Source of the DNA: Aculops lycopersici
Taxonomy: Eukaryota; Arthropoda; Arachnida; Trombidiformes; Eriophyidae
Direction: 5' to 3'
Assembly (NCBI GenBank): GCA_015350385.1
Contig: WNKI01000001.1
Span: 391,032-455,031, forward strand
Length of the DNA stretch: 64,000 nucleotides
The notes beneath the pieces were generated by a model. It did no database searches, was not told where the DNA came from, and was given only the letters and a program-made list of their open reading frames with translations. Positions 14,201-23,406 of this stretch are shown in pieces. Both the position numbers and the translations under genes were made by a program. Each line of letters begins with the position of its first letter. Position 1 is the first letter of the stretch.

Positions 14201-14684
14201 CTCGGCGCCAACTCTGCGCACCATCCACAGGTGGTTCAAAACCACAACCAACGAGAAAGAGCAAACTAGTGGGCTCGTGAAGAAAATTTGAAATTTAAAA
14301 ACAATAAAACTCACCTAAAAGCTTTCTAATTTCGTTCCTATTCAAGTACAAGTTAATCTTGGGCAACTTTGGGTTCTGAGATGCTAGTTGCTGTTGGTTT
14401 TGTTGAATTTTTTGTTGCTGTTGCTGTTGTTGTTGCTGCTGTTGCTGTTGTTGTTGTGCCTGTCCATTTAGATTGACTGCCGATTGCTCGCTCGCCGACG
14501 CTGAGGCTCCTCCCGGAAGTGAAGCCTGTTGCTGGTTCGCCTGCGACGTTGCCTGCTGCTGCTGCTGGCTCGCTTGTTCCTGAGCGGAAGCCAGCAAGCT
14601 TAGCGTGATGGACACGAGCACCAGTGTGGCTAGAATTGTGTAACTTGCTCGTGGCATTTTGTGTGCTACCGATGATTTTGACAT
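1718..14684 (-). CDS. Ryk: RYK/Derailed-type Wnt-binding receptor, 5' part (four exons, incomplete)
   Basis: Partial gene on the minus strand. Coding exons are 14684-14315, 5630-5503, 5049-4950 and 2247-1718; they join in frame to 376 codons. RYK/Derailed proteins are single-pass Wnt5-class receptors with an extracellular WIF domain and an intracellular kinase-like domain, used in axon guidance. Exon 1 encodes a signal peptide (from Met at 14684 or 14657), a Gln/Ala/Ser-rich spacer and the first WIF strand (NLYLNRNEIRKLLG). Exons 2 and 3 continue the WIF core (KISYVENGNINNYPFRF, then VNYSISLVISNPEAVITPW), and exon 4 supplies FKITLPCSGRVTDEVDV and AIKRKKIC. Every junction has GT-AG and conserves the family's residue order. 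Odd points are a roughly 59-residue Ala/Ser-rich insertion inside the WIF fold, a poly-Gln tail, and a foreign gene inside intron 1. Transmembrane and kinase exons must lie left of the window. Confidence 0.88.
2248..4949 (-). other. RYK intron 3, 2.7 kb
   Basis: Between the exon 3 donor and the exon 4 acceptor (TTCAG at 2252-2248). It contains simple repeats (a GAC-type triplet tract near 3590-3612) and no supported gene on either strand. Confidence 0.6.
4950..5049 (-). CDS. Ryk: RYK exon 3 (WIF domain)
   Basis: 100 bases, too short to stand out as an open frame. It encodes 33 residues beginning VNYSISLVISNPEAV and ending GLIPKHEQ, plus the first base of a Val codon. The acceptor TGCAG is at 5054-5050 and the donor GTAAGT at 4949-4944. 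The motif order (YSI, then SNPEA, then NITRTG) matches the middle of RYK WIF domains. Confidence 0.88.
5503..5630 (-). CDS. Ryk: RYK exon 2 (WIF domain core)
   Basis: 128 bases: two bases complete the split Gly codon, followed by 42 codons. It encodes IDTKISYVENGNINNY and then an N-glycosylation-type NAS before DIIFNWQNLGKTN. The acceptor is at 5632-5631 (CTAG). The donor GTAAGT is at 5502-5497. The frame stays open upstream of the acceptor, so a longer exon starting at 5690 is possible, but only the 5630 junction preserves the family alignment to exon 1. Confidence 0.85.
7345..7385. repeat. GGGAAT hexanucleotide tandem repeat
   Basis: About six tandem copies of GGGAAT on the plus strand, running into a GGATT-type tail. 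It lies inside RYK intron 1. It is a simple microsatellite and does not resemble the arthropod telomere unit. Confidence 0.85.
8014..8042. repeat. Perfect 12-bp inverted repeat, 5-nt loop
   Basis: Arm AGAGATGGACTC at 8014-8025, loop AAATC, and the exact reverse complement at 8031-8042. It is intronic to RYK. No function is assigned. Confidence 0.8.
12989..14269 (+). CDS. Secreted Gln-rich protein nested in RYK intron 1 (unrecognised)
   Basis: Single-exon frame of about 426 residues from ATG 12989. The frame is open further upstream, but this Met directly precedes a signal peptide (hydrophobic AAVGSFLVCMILCSRVSA, probable cleavage before APQM). The mature protein starts with a long Gln-rich part, then a Ser-rich segment at about 170-185, then a helical, heptad-like central region with many Leu, Asn and Lys (about 255-365, including LNHRLDVAKSKADKII), and a Gln/Asn-rich tail. 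I do not recognise the family. It could be an extracellular matrix, cuticular or glue-type protein. It runs opposite to its host RYK, and its AATAAA (14303-14308) lies just before the host splice donor. A TTTAAAAG motif near 12900 could be a TATA-like element. Confidence 0.7.
   Translation: MRLQRAQVEQRVAFAAQLAAVGSFLVCMILCSRVSAAPQMDVPLGRPQVSQQLGQQQLQNAQPQAATQTSGQQQQMQPTMSSQGSSQQQQQLLNQKLQAHLSAIHAQAHRQLGQLVGSVDTRLGAGAQPQAANLTSPATGKYGNVLEALANVGKVIHQQIMSNPNGVQIVSSDPSSSSSSSIASSLLSPMSGNSKKNEYQSIVVNDNQPLVTSATGGPPGQASPLGAAISAGQLNATQIDYKQQGELLRQDILKRAGQLQQVVASSMDVLKNNGDLIVRRLLEQLNHRLDVAKSKADKIISEPATNEVALKALGTINQGLNNLNNIITNIVNRMDLSAKDGQQLQRVSANGNGESPAQPAASPFLDPNRLKLNLQQIQQQFHSALAANQQANQQGGKLPPLSQLLGANSAHHPQVVQNHNQRERAN
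14303..14308 (+). terminator. Poly(A) signal AATAAA of the nested gene
   Basis: Canonical hexamer 34 nt past the stop codon. It ends 7 nt before the boundary of RYK exon 1 on the other strand, so cleavage would place the 3' end antisense to the host splice donor or exon 1. Confidence 0.6.
14315..14684 (-). CDS. Ryk: RYK exon 1: signal peptide, Gln-rich spacer, start of WIF domain
   Basis: Begins at ATG 14684, with a second in-frame ATG at 14657 directly before the hydrophobic stretch. The signal peptide is roughly YTILATLVLVSITLSLLASA. It is followed by about 60 residues rich in Gln, Ala and Ser, including a run of about 15 Gln. The exon ends after the first base of a Gly codon at a GTGAG donor (14314). 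The tail NLYLNRNEIRKLLG matches the start of RYK WIF domains. Confidence 0.85.
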
Positions 14685-15804
14685 TTTCTCTCGATGAGTT
14701 TCAAGTTCGAGTTCTAAAACTTCAACAAACGATTGCTTTTCTTTAGATTTGATCTAATTAGAATTGATTGATAAATTCATGGTTTTGATAGACTCGCTGG
14801 TGAAGTTTGTTGTTGTTGTTGTTGCTGCTGCTGTCGTGGATGTTGACTCACGCGAGCTGGAATCACAATTGACGTTGCAAGTTTTGGGCGACGGTCAAGT
14901 GAGCGAGCAGGCGAGTGGCGAAACGGCAGGGCGCCCGGCGCATGCTCAATCGATTAACGTGCTCGCGCGTGAAATTTGTATGCACTTCAAGCCGAAAAGA
15001 GCAACTTGTGGCGCCACCTGGACCTCGGAGGCTCCGCTCACCCGACTCTTATTTCTTGAAGGTAAAAATTGTTTTAGAATTCTAAACTCTCATCCGTGTC
15101 CAAGTTCGCCTTAGAGAACGATGCTTTTTTCACCATTTTTCACACCAATTGGTCAGTTTGGCGCTACAATCAAACTCTAAAGCATCGATTCACTTCACTT
15201 CACTTCAGCTCACTTAACAGAAACAACATGACCAAAAAGCAAACAGAGGAATTGGCTTAAAATTTTTGAATAGCTTTGTGAGCGATGCTCTTTTGTCTCC
15301 AGCGGCGAGCAGCACGACGCTGCGAAAAACTTGACACTGCGCCGATTCAGTTGGCCTCTTGGAAGTTGGTGGTGGTATTGATTGCAAATTAGTGTGCTGA
15401 AACCACAAAGGTTAAGATGGACGCTAGCACAATAATGCAAATAGATTTACCTGATCACCAATTCGAAGCGAAGTGACGAGGTGAATTCTACACTAGAGAG
15501 GAGGAGTAGAGTGAGTGTTTGTATTTATGATTGTTTTTTCTATTTGGTTTGACTGAAAACTCGCAGGTTTCGCTGGACTCGTGGTGTTGGTTGCAATCTT
15601 TCATACAACAAAACCAATTGAATAATTGACAGTCTGAGAATTATAATGATCGCATATCGTCGTTGGTTGCTAAAGCGTGAGTTTTGTTACTGGCCGATCG
15701 CAATGGATATTGTTAGTCGCCAGACTCTAGGTTTCGTGTCTTGGTGTTGCGCTCGATCATGAGAAGCATCGGAGGGGAGAAAAAAGAAGCAAAATTGTTG
15801 TTGT
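14685..15804. other. RYK 5' flank and SARM1 3' flank; no gene seen
   Basis: About 1.1 kb between the RYK start and the SARM1 stop, both on the minus strand. It should hold the RYK promoter/5' leader and the SARM1 3' untranslated region. I found no clear TATA box, AATAAA or coding segment. Confidence 0.5.
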
Positions 15805-18800
15805 TCATTTGTGACTGCCACTGACACCTGCGGCGAACAAGGAGAGCGGGTGGTTTTGGTAATTGTGGTGCTGCTGTTGCTGTTGGTATTGGTGCTGGTG
15901 GTTGTGGTTGTGGTTATAATTGTGGTAGGAGTCAGAGTGGTGGAGGTCTGGTTGCTGCGAGGCCGAGCGATAGGAATTAAAGTTGGCGCCTTGGTGATGC
16001 GAGTTGCTAGCACTATTATTGGCTTGTCCAGTGGCTGGAAATGATAGCATCGATGGAGTTCCGATGATCGATGGAGTTGAGGCGGAAGTGGCGCCCATTC
16101 GCTGCAGGCTCGAGGCGTTGGAACTTCCGGCGGCGCCGCCGGCACCGCTGCTGCCCAGACCTCCGCCGTTGCCGGCGCCGCCTGTGCCCGCCGAGCCGAG
16201 ACTGGCGAGACCATTGCTGAACTCGCCGCGAATAAAGCGCTCGACCTTGTCGACGCAAGCGTCTTGATAGTCGTGGATCCAGCGTATGCCATTGAAGTAG
16301 GTGATTGAGCGCATGTCTTCAGGTAGCTGCTCCGCGTCGGGCCAGTGGAAGTTGTCGATGATGGGGATGATGTTGCAGTTACTCGCCAGCGCCGCCACAA
16401 TCTCCTTGTGCACCCAATCCTTGCACTCGTGGTCGCCGATGCACCTGTCGAGGGCGGCCGGCGAGAGGACTAGGATAAAGTTTTTTGCCGCCCTAATTGA
16501 ATCCAACAGGTTGTTGTCGAACTTGCCCGCCTCGAGACGCTCGACGTCGATGAAGACCGAGAAGCCGCGCAGTTGGAGGTGCACCTTGAGCAGACTCGCC
16601 AACTGACTTCCGGTTGAGCGGCGGTAGGACACGAAGACGTCCAAAGATTTCTGGTCGCCAGTTAGGTTGCCGCCTGAATGGCACTCGCCGTTCGCCACTT
16701 CGAGCGCAACTCGCTCCTGAATATTCTTTATGGCCAGCGCCAATTTCATTCGATGGATTGAGTTTGCGATCCGACACTCTGCCAACAGTTGCTCGCTGTC
16801 CAACAGGTGAATGTTGTCGCGTGTTACGCCCAACTGAACGAGTGGATAAATATATGGCACAAACTCGCTAGTTCCAGTTGAGTGACTCGTCAGCAACGAG
16901 CTCAAATCAGATCGATCCACCGACGAGTAATCGGCGATTCTCTTGAGATTGAGTAACTCGCGTAAAAACCGTCGTCTAATTATTCCATTCTCAATTCCAA
17001 TATCCGTCTTAAGCATATCCTCGTCCAATTGGAGCAACAAGTCGCCGTCCACCTGCGACTCCTCGAATGCCCTCTTGAATTTCTCAAATCCAATCTGGCC
17101 AACCCAAGTGGCAACGTCCTCGCTCGTCCACAGAGGCACCTGTTGCGATAGTTTATGCGGCTCGGGTTCGCCTATCAGACGCAATGCCTGGCAGGCAAAC
17201 TTGGATGCAATTGCAATCGGCGAGCTGCCGACTTTTCTCAATGGAGCCACAGCCTTTATATCCTTGAACACCTGAGTTCGTCCTTGTTCTCGCTTAATGT
17301 AAGCCTCCATTGCAAAATGGAAGGCGGCCAAGTTTCGTGCCTCCTCTCGCTTGCTCTCTAAGAGCGGCACCAGCTTCCGTAACCAGGTTGCTGATTGGCC
17401 ATGAATGTGAGAGGTGGTTGACTCGGCAAACTTTCGTGGCTCGTGTAGTGTAACAAAAGGAGCCACTAAATTCAAGGTCGAGGATTTCAGCACATCGGCC
17501 TCAATCTCTTGATTGGCCGCCAAGACCACGATGGCCAAGCAGGCATAATACTGGAGAATATTGTCATCCTCATTGAAGGCCAAGGGAAACAGCCAAACGT
17601 GCGCCTTCTGCTCGATCATTGTTTGCTGACTATCCGGTCCACCGTAAAGGGCCAAGTTGGCCAGAGCCGAGGCACAGTGGCGCAAGGTCTCGATGTGAGA
17701 CGAGCGGCAGCCGTATAAAATTGCAGACAGGCCGCCTAGTGAGATGATCCGCGTGCAGGTGTCCTCGTTGTGCTTGAACAGGTGTTCGAGGATCTCGGTG
17801 CCGACACTCGCGTGCAAATCGCTGTGTTTATCTGAGCCACATTCGGATTTTGTCAATGTCAAGCTGCAGGCCAATCTAATGACCGGATCCAAACCAAAGT
17901 CCACGATGTACTCTCTATTTTCCGACGTCAAGCATTGAGATAAAAGTCGCGAGCTCAGAAATACAAGCTCCTCCTTGAGCGAAGTCTCGTCCCTGCTCTC
18001 GGCGGTACCAGTCTCACCTGTTGCTGCAGTCTCGCTCTCCTCGTTGATACCTGTGGTTGCGGCCACTTCCGTCGTTGCCGTGGTCTCACTGTCTGTGGTG
18101 GTTGTTTCCGGTCTCTCGGTGTCTCTATCCTCGTTGCCGGGAGCTGGCGAGCCCGAGCCTGTGTTAGTTTGAGTCTTGGGCGCCGGATTTGTCTCGGCTG
18201 CAGGCGACATGTAGGACAATGACTCAATTGACGTCGAGTCCAATCCCAAGTCGGAGGTTAGAATATCACTGTCGCTGTCTTTAGTTGTGGTAGCAGTAAC
18301 TTGGCTAGCTTTAGTCGCGGTCGGACTCGAGGGTTCAGTGTTGCCACTGTTTCCGGCAGTAGTGGGCGCCGTTACTTTTGGTGGCGTAGTTGGTGGCGAC
18401 TGGCGCTGGTCTTGGTTGATTTTAGTCAGATTTAATCTGAGCGGATTGGACGAGCTATTGTTCTTGGCCTGGGCACTAATTAGCTGGTGGCCACTCTTTT
18501 GGTTTTGTGATTGCTCGCTCGTGATCATGAGATTGCTTTTGCTTTCTTTTCGGTGGTGCTGCTGCTGGATTGCTTCTAATTTCGATCGATTCACCTTATC
18601 AGAATCATGGATGAAGCCTAAGATAACGTCAAGTCCGCCGGCTTGTCGCAAACTGTTGCACAATTTAAAGCCCAGGTCGTCGCCGCAAACCGGAACTGAC
18701 CAGGCTTTTTCAATCATTTGAATCATGATCTTGAGCAACTCAATGGCCTCCTTTGTGTCCTGGCACTCGATGAGCTTCTTGCACAAATCACTCATTCGCT

Positions 18801-20290
18801 TATCTATCCTCTCGATTGACTCGCTCATTGCCGCCTTGCATCTGCTCTGTTGCGAGGCTATGGCGGCATTCTTGTTGATATTGCTATTGTTGCTCGCGCT
18901 ACCGAGCTCGTCGCCTTGGGTTAGTGGCTGCAGTGGTTTTGAGTCATCGTTGTCGTCGTTGAGGTCGCCTCTCAAGGTGATGGTCGTAGTGGTTGTCGTG
19001 GTGGTTGGTGAGCTCTCGAACGGCGACCTGTTGACTACACCTGCTCGCTCGCAATGATCTCGCGCCTTGTTCAGCAACTCCTGAATCCTATCGCTATCCC
19101 GAGATCCAGATCCAGATCCGGAAGCCGAGTTGGAGTTGGAGGAGGTGTGCTCGATTGACTTGAAGTTATACCTGGAGTTGTTGTCGTAGTTGTTGGTGGG
19201 CGACGCCAGATTACGCGAGGCGCCTATTGGAGTCCGCCAATCGCTGCCGCCATTGTGATCTAGTGAGGATAGCAAACTCTTTCGCTCGCCGCCAAACAAT
19301 CGCGAGGACAGCGACGAATGGTGGTGCTGATGGTTGTTGTTGTTCGACTGGTTGCTGTGGTATCCAATTGCATTCAGCGGCCTGTCTTGTGTCGATATCA
19401 ACGCAAACTCCAGGTCCGCGAAGTGGGTGCCAATATCTTTGGCCAGCGAGCGCGCGTCCGGAGAGGTGAAGGCCATCGTGTCGTAGGATTCGAGGAAGGA
19501 ACTTCGGGAGCTCGCGGCATTGCGGCTAGCGGCTAGCATTTGGTGCGCCTTACTGGTGCGTCCATCTAGAGTTAGCTGGGCACTCGATTCGTTTAGGGCA
19601 GCAAAGTGGCTGGCGGCTGTGGCGGTGGCCAGGTGATTTGAGTGGTGGCTGCTTGAGATGGAATCGGACCCATTGTTGGTGGCTAGTGCCGACGATCGTT
19701 GGTGTAGCGAGGACATTGACGAGTGCGACATGGCCTCAGCACGAGCAGAGCTACTCGTGCTGCTCACGGCCGCTGCCTTGCGTAGTCCATCGACGCGACT
19801 GCTACTGGTGCTACTACTAAAACTCTCGCGATGATGAACGCTAGACTCCTCCTCCTGCTGGTGCACCTTTATGCTTCGCGATCGATCAAACAAGCTCGAG
19901 CTCGTGGAACGAGGCGAGCTGCCGCCAAAGGTTGGCTCTATGATAACCGTTGCGTGCGAGTCGATGGCCATTTCGTTTGGCTCCTTCCCGCTTGAAATCT
20001 CGGCTATTGTTTTTGAGCTTGACGATGCCGTGGTCTTGGCTTGGTTATGTTGGCCAGCTTGTTGGGCCGCAGCGGCCGCCAACTTGGACGACGACGACGA
20101 CGACGAGGCCGACGACGAGGAGGATAACTCTGAGATTAAATGGCGATGACTGTGACTGTGGTGCACGCTCCTACTTGTTGAACGCCGATTGGTTGTCGTG
20201 ATGCACTTGGCAATCTTGCTGCTACTTGATGTGGACGAGATCGATTGCTGGTGTTGCTGTTGTTGTTGCTGCTGTTGTTGCTGTTGTTGT

Positions 20291-20325
<35 letters not shown>

Positions 20326-20571
20326 ATGATGGTGTTGATGTTGGTGCTGCTGTTGGTGCTGCTGTTGCGCTTGGCTCGTCGAGTAGGATCCAATTTGTCG
20401 CGTTCGAAAGTGACTCTTGGTCTCCTCCTGCTTCTGATTCTGTGGTTGCTGCTCCTTCTTTTTCTCCTCCTCTTTCTCCTCAAAACCTGCGCCGGAGTTC
20501 GAGTCCAACTTCGAGCTCGAGTCTAAAATTGAGTGGCTCGAGTCGGCGGAGGGCGAAGGTGGTTGTTGCAT
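15805..20571 (-). CDS. Sarm1: SARM1/Ect4: ARM-SAM-SAM-TIR NAD+ hydrolase
   Basis: Intronless frame of 1588 residues from ATG 20571 (the frame opens upstream but without an ATG). SARM1 is a metabolic sensor whose TIR domain cleaves NAD+ and drives axon degeneration; in arthropods it also acts in innate immune signalling. Order of parts: a His/Gln/Ser-rich N-terminus of about 590 residues; the first ARM segment (about 595-660, with EKAWSVP and LRQAGGLDVILGF); a Thr/Ser/Gln-rich insertion of about 200 residues; the remaining ARM repeats (about 865-1137, with RHCASALANLALYGG); two SAM domains (about 1143-1283); and a TIR domain (about 1308-1455). The catalytic Glu is in KDWVHKEI (about residue 1390), and the loop LEAGKF is intact. 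A Gly/Ala-rich and His/Gln-rich tail of about 130 residues follows. It is much longer than vertebrate SARM1 (about 724 residues). Confidence 0.95.
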
Positions 20572-21553
20572 TTGTAATATTTGCAATCGAACAAAACATC
20601 GGGGGCGAAACGAGTTGCTCGCTTTGGTGGCAGGTAAAACACACGACGAGACAGACAGGGAAAGAGTGAGAGAAACACACACAAAGAAAGAGATGGAGAG
20701 TGGGACGCAAGAATTATTCCGGATAGTGTGTGGTAGTAGGAGAAAGATAATAGGTGATGATGTTTATTGAGTTTCTTAAGCGCTAAACCGAGGCGCTGCC
20801 TGCCCATTCCAAGCTCCTTGTTGCTGCTAGCTTGTCGCTCTAAGCTCGCGCTTCCCCTAGGCTGCTAAACATTTTCGCTGGCTGGATGTTTTCGTCGAAA
20901 CGTTGGATGGAATTGGAAGTGAAGTCAACGTTGAGTTTGTTAAGGCCAAGTCGAGAGAGTTTAGAGATTTAGCTTCAGTTATTGAGAACTGAAGGGAACT
21001 TTGGGGGCGCGAGCGCGAAGTTTAAACTGAAAAGTGCGCAATTAGTGCGCTAAGCGAGTCCCACGAGCGCCACTACACGCGTCAGCTGTTGCGCGAGCCG
21101 CTTTGTTTTGCCCAAGCTCGTGGGGCGTGGCCAGGGGCTAAGGTGGAGCTTGGGCCTGATGCGCTCTCAGGACGACAGCTCCTTTCGCTGTTCAGCTGCT
21201 TCGTTTGTGCTCTCGGCAGTGCGAAGTTCAGATGATAGTCAAGTCAACTCTCTCGTCCTGTGCCTCGACATCCAACGCCGAGACCGCATCTGCTAGCGCG
21301 GCCGCCGCTGCTCTTTTCGGCACTCGCTCCGGCGCACCGTCTTGCTAACTCGCGCGCGGCCAGCGCACGCAATCTCAATCTCGATCGCACATGAATACCA
21401 ACAGACAACGAGATGTAAATGCACTTGCTCTCAATCGATTGCGTCACCTCCTGTTGCAGTCAGCATTATTGACTTGAATTGTTTCGTTTCTATTGCACTC
21501 ATTACTCAACTCTCCAATAAAATATCCAATCAATTATCACTAGACGACGCCTG
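20572..21553. other. SARM1 5' flank and 14-3-3 3' flank; no gene seen
   Basis: About 1 kb between two minus-strand genes. It presumably contains the SARM1 promoter. Short frames only; no recognisable domain, TATA box or repeat. Confidence 0.5.
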
Positions 21554-22597
21554 CTAGTACGTTGGCGGCTCCACACTTGCGGCCGCCATATTCGCTTGCC
21601 CACTGTTACTGTTGCCTGTTGCATTGTTGTTACTGTTGCTGTTGTTGTTGCTGGAATTGCCGTTAGCATTGCCATTCGCGCCGACGACTCCCTGCAGATT
21701 TTGCTCCGACTCCCAGAGATTTAGATTGTCGCGTAGTAGCTGCATGATTATAGTTGAGTCCCTATAGCTCTCCTCGCTTAGCGTGTCCAGCTCGGCTATT
21801 GCGTCATCGAAGGCTTGTTTCGCTAGCCGACACGAGCGCTCAGGTGAGCGCATTATCTCGTAGTAGAATACTGAAAAGTTCAAAGCCAATCCCAATCGGA
21901 CTGGATGCGTCGGGGGCAACTCAATGGTGGCCAACTCACTTGCCGTCTTGTAGGCCAACAGCGACTCGTTGGCCTTGTCCTTTCGCTCGGGCTCTTGGCA
22001 AATCTCGCACAAGTACCTCATGTAATCACCCTTCATTTTGTAGTAAAAAACCTTTGACTCTCCGTTGGCTGTCGGACAGGTGAGTAGTCGAGTGTCGAGG
22101 ATTGCAATTATATCGCTACAATGCATCCGTAGCTCTTGCCCGATGATCTTGAGTCGAGATCGCAAAATTCTTGGATCGTAACGCGGAGTTGTCTGCTGGC
22201 CCTGCTTGTCGCCGCCTACTTGTGGCTTACATTCGTCAAGTAACTCGTTGAATATCCGCCAAGCGGTTCGACGACAGCCAATGACATTCTTATAGGCGCA
22301 TGAGAGGAGGGTTCGCTCGTTTTCCTTCAAGTCCGAATGTAACTGACAGAGATCTTTCATTGTTTCCACCATATCCTCGAATCTACCCGACTCTAAGCAA
22401 AGTTCAGCCTGGAACACGAGCAACTCTCGCTCGGACGGAATTTGCTCAACTTTGAACGACGACGACGGAGACATAGACGAGGATAATGAGGTTGAGTCCT
22501 CTTGACATTGTTTCCCTCTGGACTCGATGGGATTTGTGGCGTTGTTTTGCTCTCCAGTTGACTCATTCTTAGCGGTTGCTTCCGAGTTACTCATCAT
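21554..22597 (-). CDS. 14-3-3 protein, epsilon-like, with long N- and C-terminal extensions
   Basis: Intronless, 347 residues (typical 14-3-3 proteins are 245-260). 14-3-3 proteins are dimeric adaptors that bind phospho-Ser/Thr motifs in many cytosolic clients. The phosphate-binding Lys and Arg are in AYKNVIGCRR, and the Arg-Tyr pair is in KMKGDYMRY. The signature strings LPPTHPVRLGLALNFSVFYYEI and SEESYRDSTIIMQLLRDNL are intact; the FYYKMKGDY form is closest to the epsilon class. Odd points are an N-terminal Ser/Asn-rich extension of about 60 residues before helix A, an insertion after the third helix (around QVGGDKQGQQ), and an Asn/Ser/Gly-rich tail of about 45 residues. The start is the first of two adjacent ATGs (22597, 22594). 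The lack of introns could reflect a retrocopy or general intron poverty. Confidence 0.93.
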   Translation of the reverse strand: MMSNSEATAKNESTGEQNNATNPIESRGKQCQEDSTSLSSSMSPSSSFKVEQIPSERELLVFQAELCLESGRFEDMVETMKDLCQLHSDLKENERTLLSCAYKNVIGCRRTAWRIFNELLDECKPQVGGDKQGQQTTPRYDPRILRSRLKIIGQELRMHCSDIIAILDTRLLTCPTANGESKVFYYKMKGDYMRYLCEICQEPERKDKANESLLAYKTASELATIELPPTHPVRLGLALNFSVFYYEIMRSPERSCRLAKQAFDDAIAELDTLSEESYRDSTIIMQLLRDNLNLWESEQNLQGVVGANGNANGNSSNNNSNSNNNATGNSNSGQANMAAASVEPPTY

Positions 22598-23406
22598 TTG
22601 ATCTGTATCATTCGGTTATATGTTAAGCTGTAAAGGGGCAATTTGGATGGATTATATATTGAAACTTCTTTTCGGCTGTTGCTGTTGCTCTTGGTGCTTG
22701 GATTATAACCACTGGTTCTCTTCGAGCTGTTGGCTAGCGCAAAAGTCTTGCGCTGACTCGAGCGCCTTAGTAGTTACTGGAATTATGGTTGCTACTGTCT
22801 GCATGGAATATATGGCTAACAAGAGTCATAGTAAGTGGGATGTGTTAAAATATTTGATCAAATAGATGGAATCGACTAATATCGGGACATTTTGATGAGA
22901 TGGAGAACTCAAGTTGTGCTCATGACGTTCTGTCACTTCGAGCGAGAAAAATGACAAAGGAAAATTGGCAGCCGGCAGCCGGCTTGTTTACAAGCGAACG
23001 GCATACAAACGATTTGACAGACAGACGGATAGACACACGATTGCACGTCAGCTGTTACGCGAGCTAGTCGAGCGAGAATGCTCATTTTTAGCGAAATCTG
23101 TAAATCGCGCTCTGTTCTACCCTTGTGTGCAGCCATTTCGAAAATAAATCCTCTCATAGGCTTCTGCAATCCACGAGTTAACACCGACTGCGAATCTACT
23201 TTATTATTAAGAGTACCACCAACTATAACATAGTAACGAACCAAGTGGTCCATCGTTGGAAGCTTTATTTTCCTTGAAGCGAGCCAACGGGCGACCACTG
23301 AGAACTTGCAAGTGCCCCAAGTACACGTATCAGCATGTGTGCATGAGGTTTATTGACAAAACTCTTTGGATATGCGCCAATTTTTATCAATCTTGACCTC
23401 GCCAAG
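22598..23406. other. Divergent promoter region between 14-3-3 and the SPF45-like gene
   Basis: 0.8 kb between two divergently oriented starts. It contains one unrecognised minus-strand frame (described separately). No TATA box or tandem repeat is evident. Confidence 0.5.
22933..23253 (-). other. Unrecognised small open frame (about 106 codons from the first ATG)
   Basis: An ATG near 23253 begins MDHLVRYYVIVGGTLNNKVD and the frame runs to a stop at 22933. The first 60 residues look moderately protein-like (balanced composition, one short hydrophobic stretch). The end is Cys-rich and irregular, as in chance frames. I recognise no family. It lies upstream of the SPF45-like gene on the opposite strand. 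It could be a real small gene, a decayed one or chance. Confidence 0.18.

Larger units (their letters stand above)
5631..14314 (-). other. RYK intron 1, 8.7 kb, hosting a plus-strand gene
   Basis: Bounded by the donor GTGAG at 14314 and the acceptor CTAG at 5632-5631 on the minus strand. The right end contains the secreted Gln-rich gene. The remaining 7 kb (5631-12900) shows only short open frames, simple repeats such as the GGGAAT hexamer tract near 7345-7385, and a short perfect hairpin at 8014-8042. Confidence 0.7.

Noticed and set aside
15687..16400. A 237-codon minus-strand frame overlapping the SARM1 C-terminus
   Set aside because: Composition (Thr/Ser/Ile runs) is a frame-shifted reading of the SARM1 His/Gln-rich tail and TIR region. 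The SARM1 frame carries the conserved motifs.
20572..20682. Extra 37 codons at the SARM1 N-terminus resembling a signal peptide
   Set aside because: The frame there begins with GTG, not ATG. A signal peptide would not fit a cytosolic/mitochondrial-surface protein.
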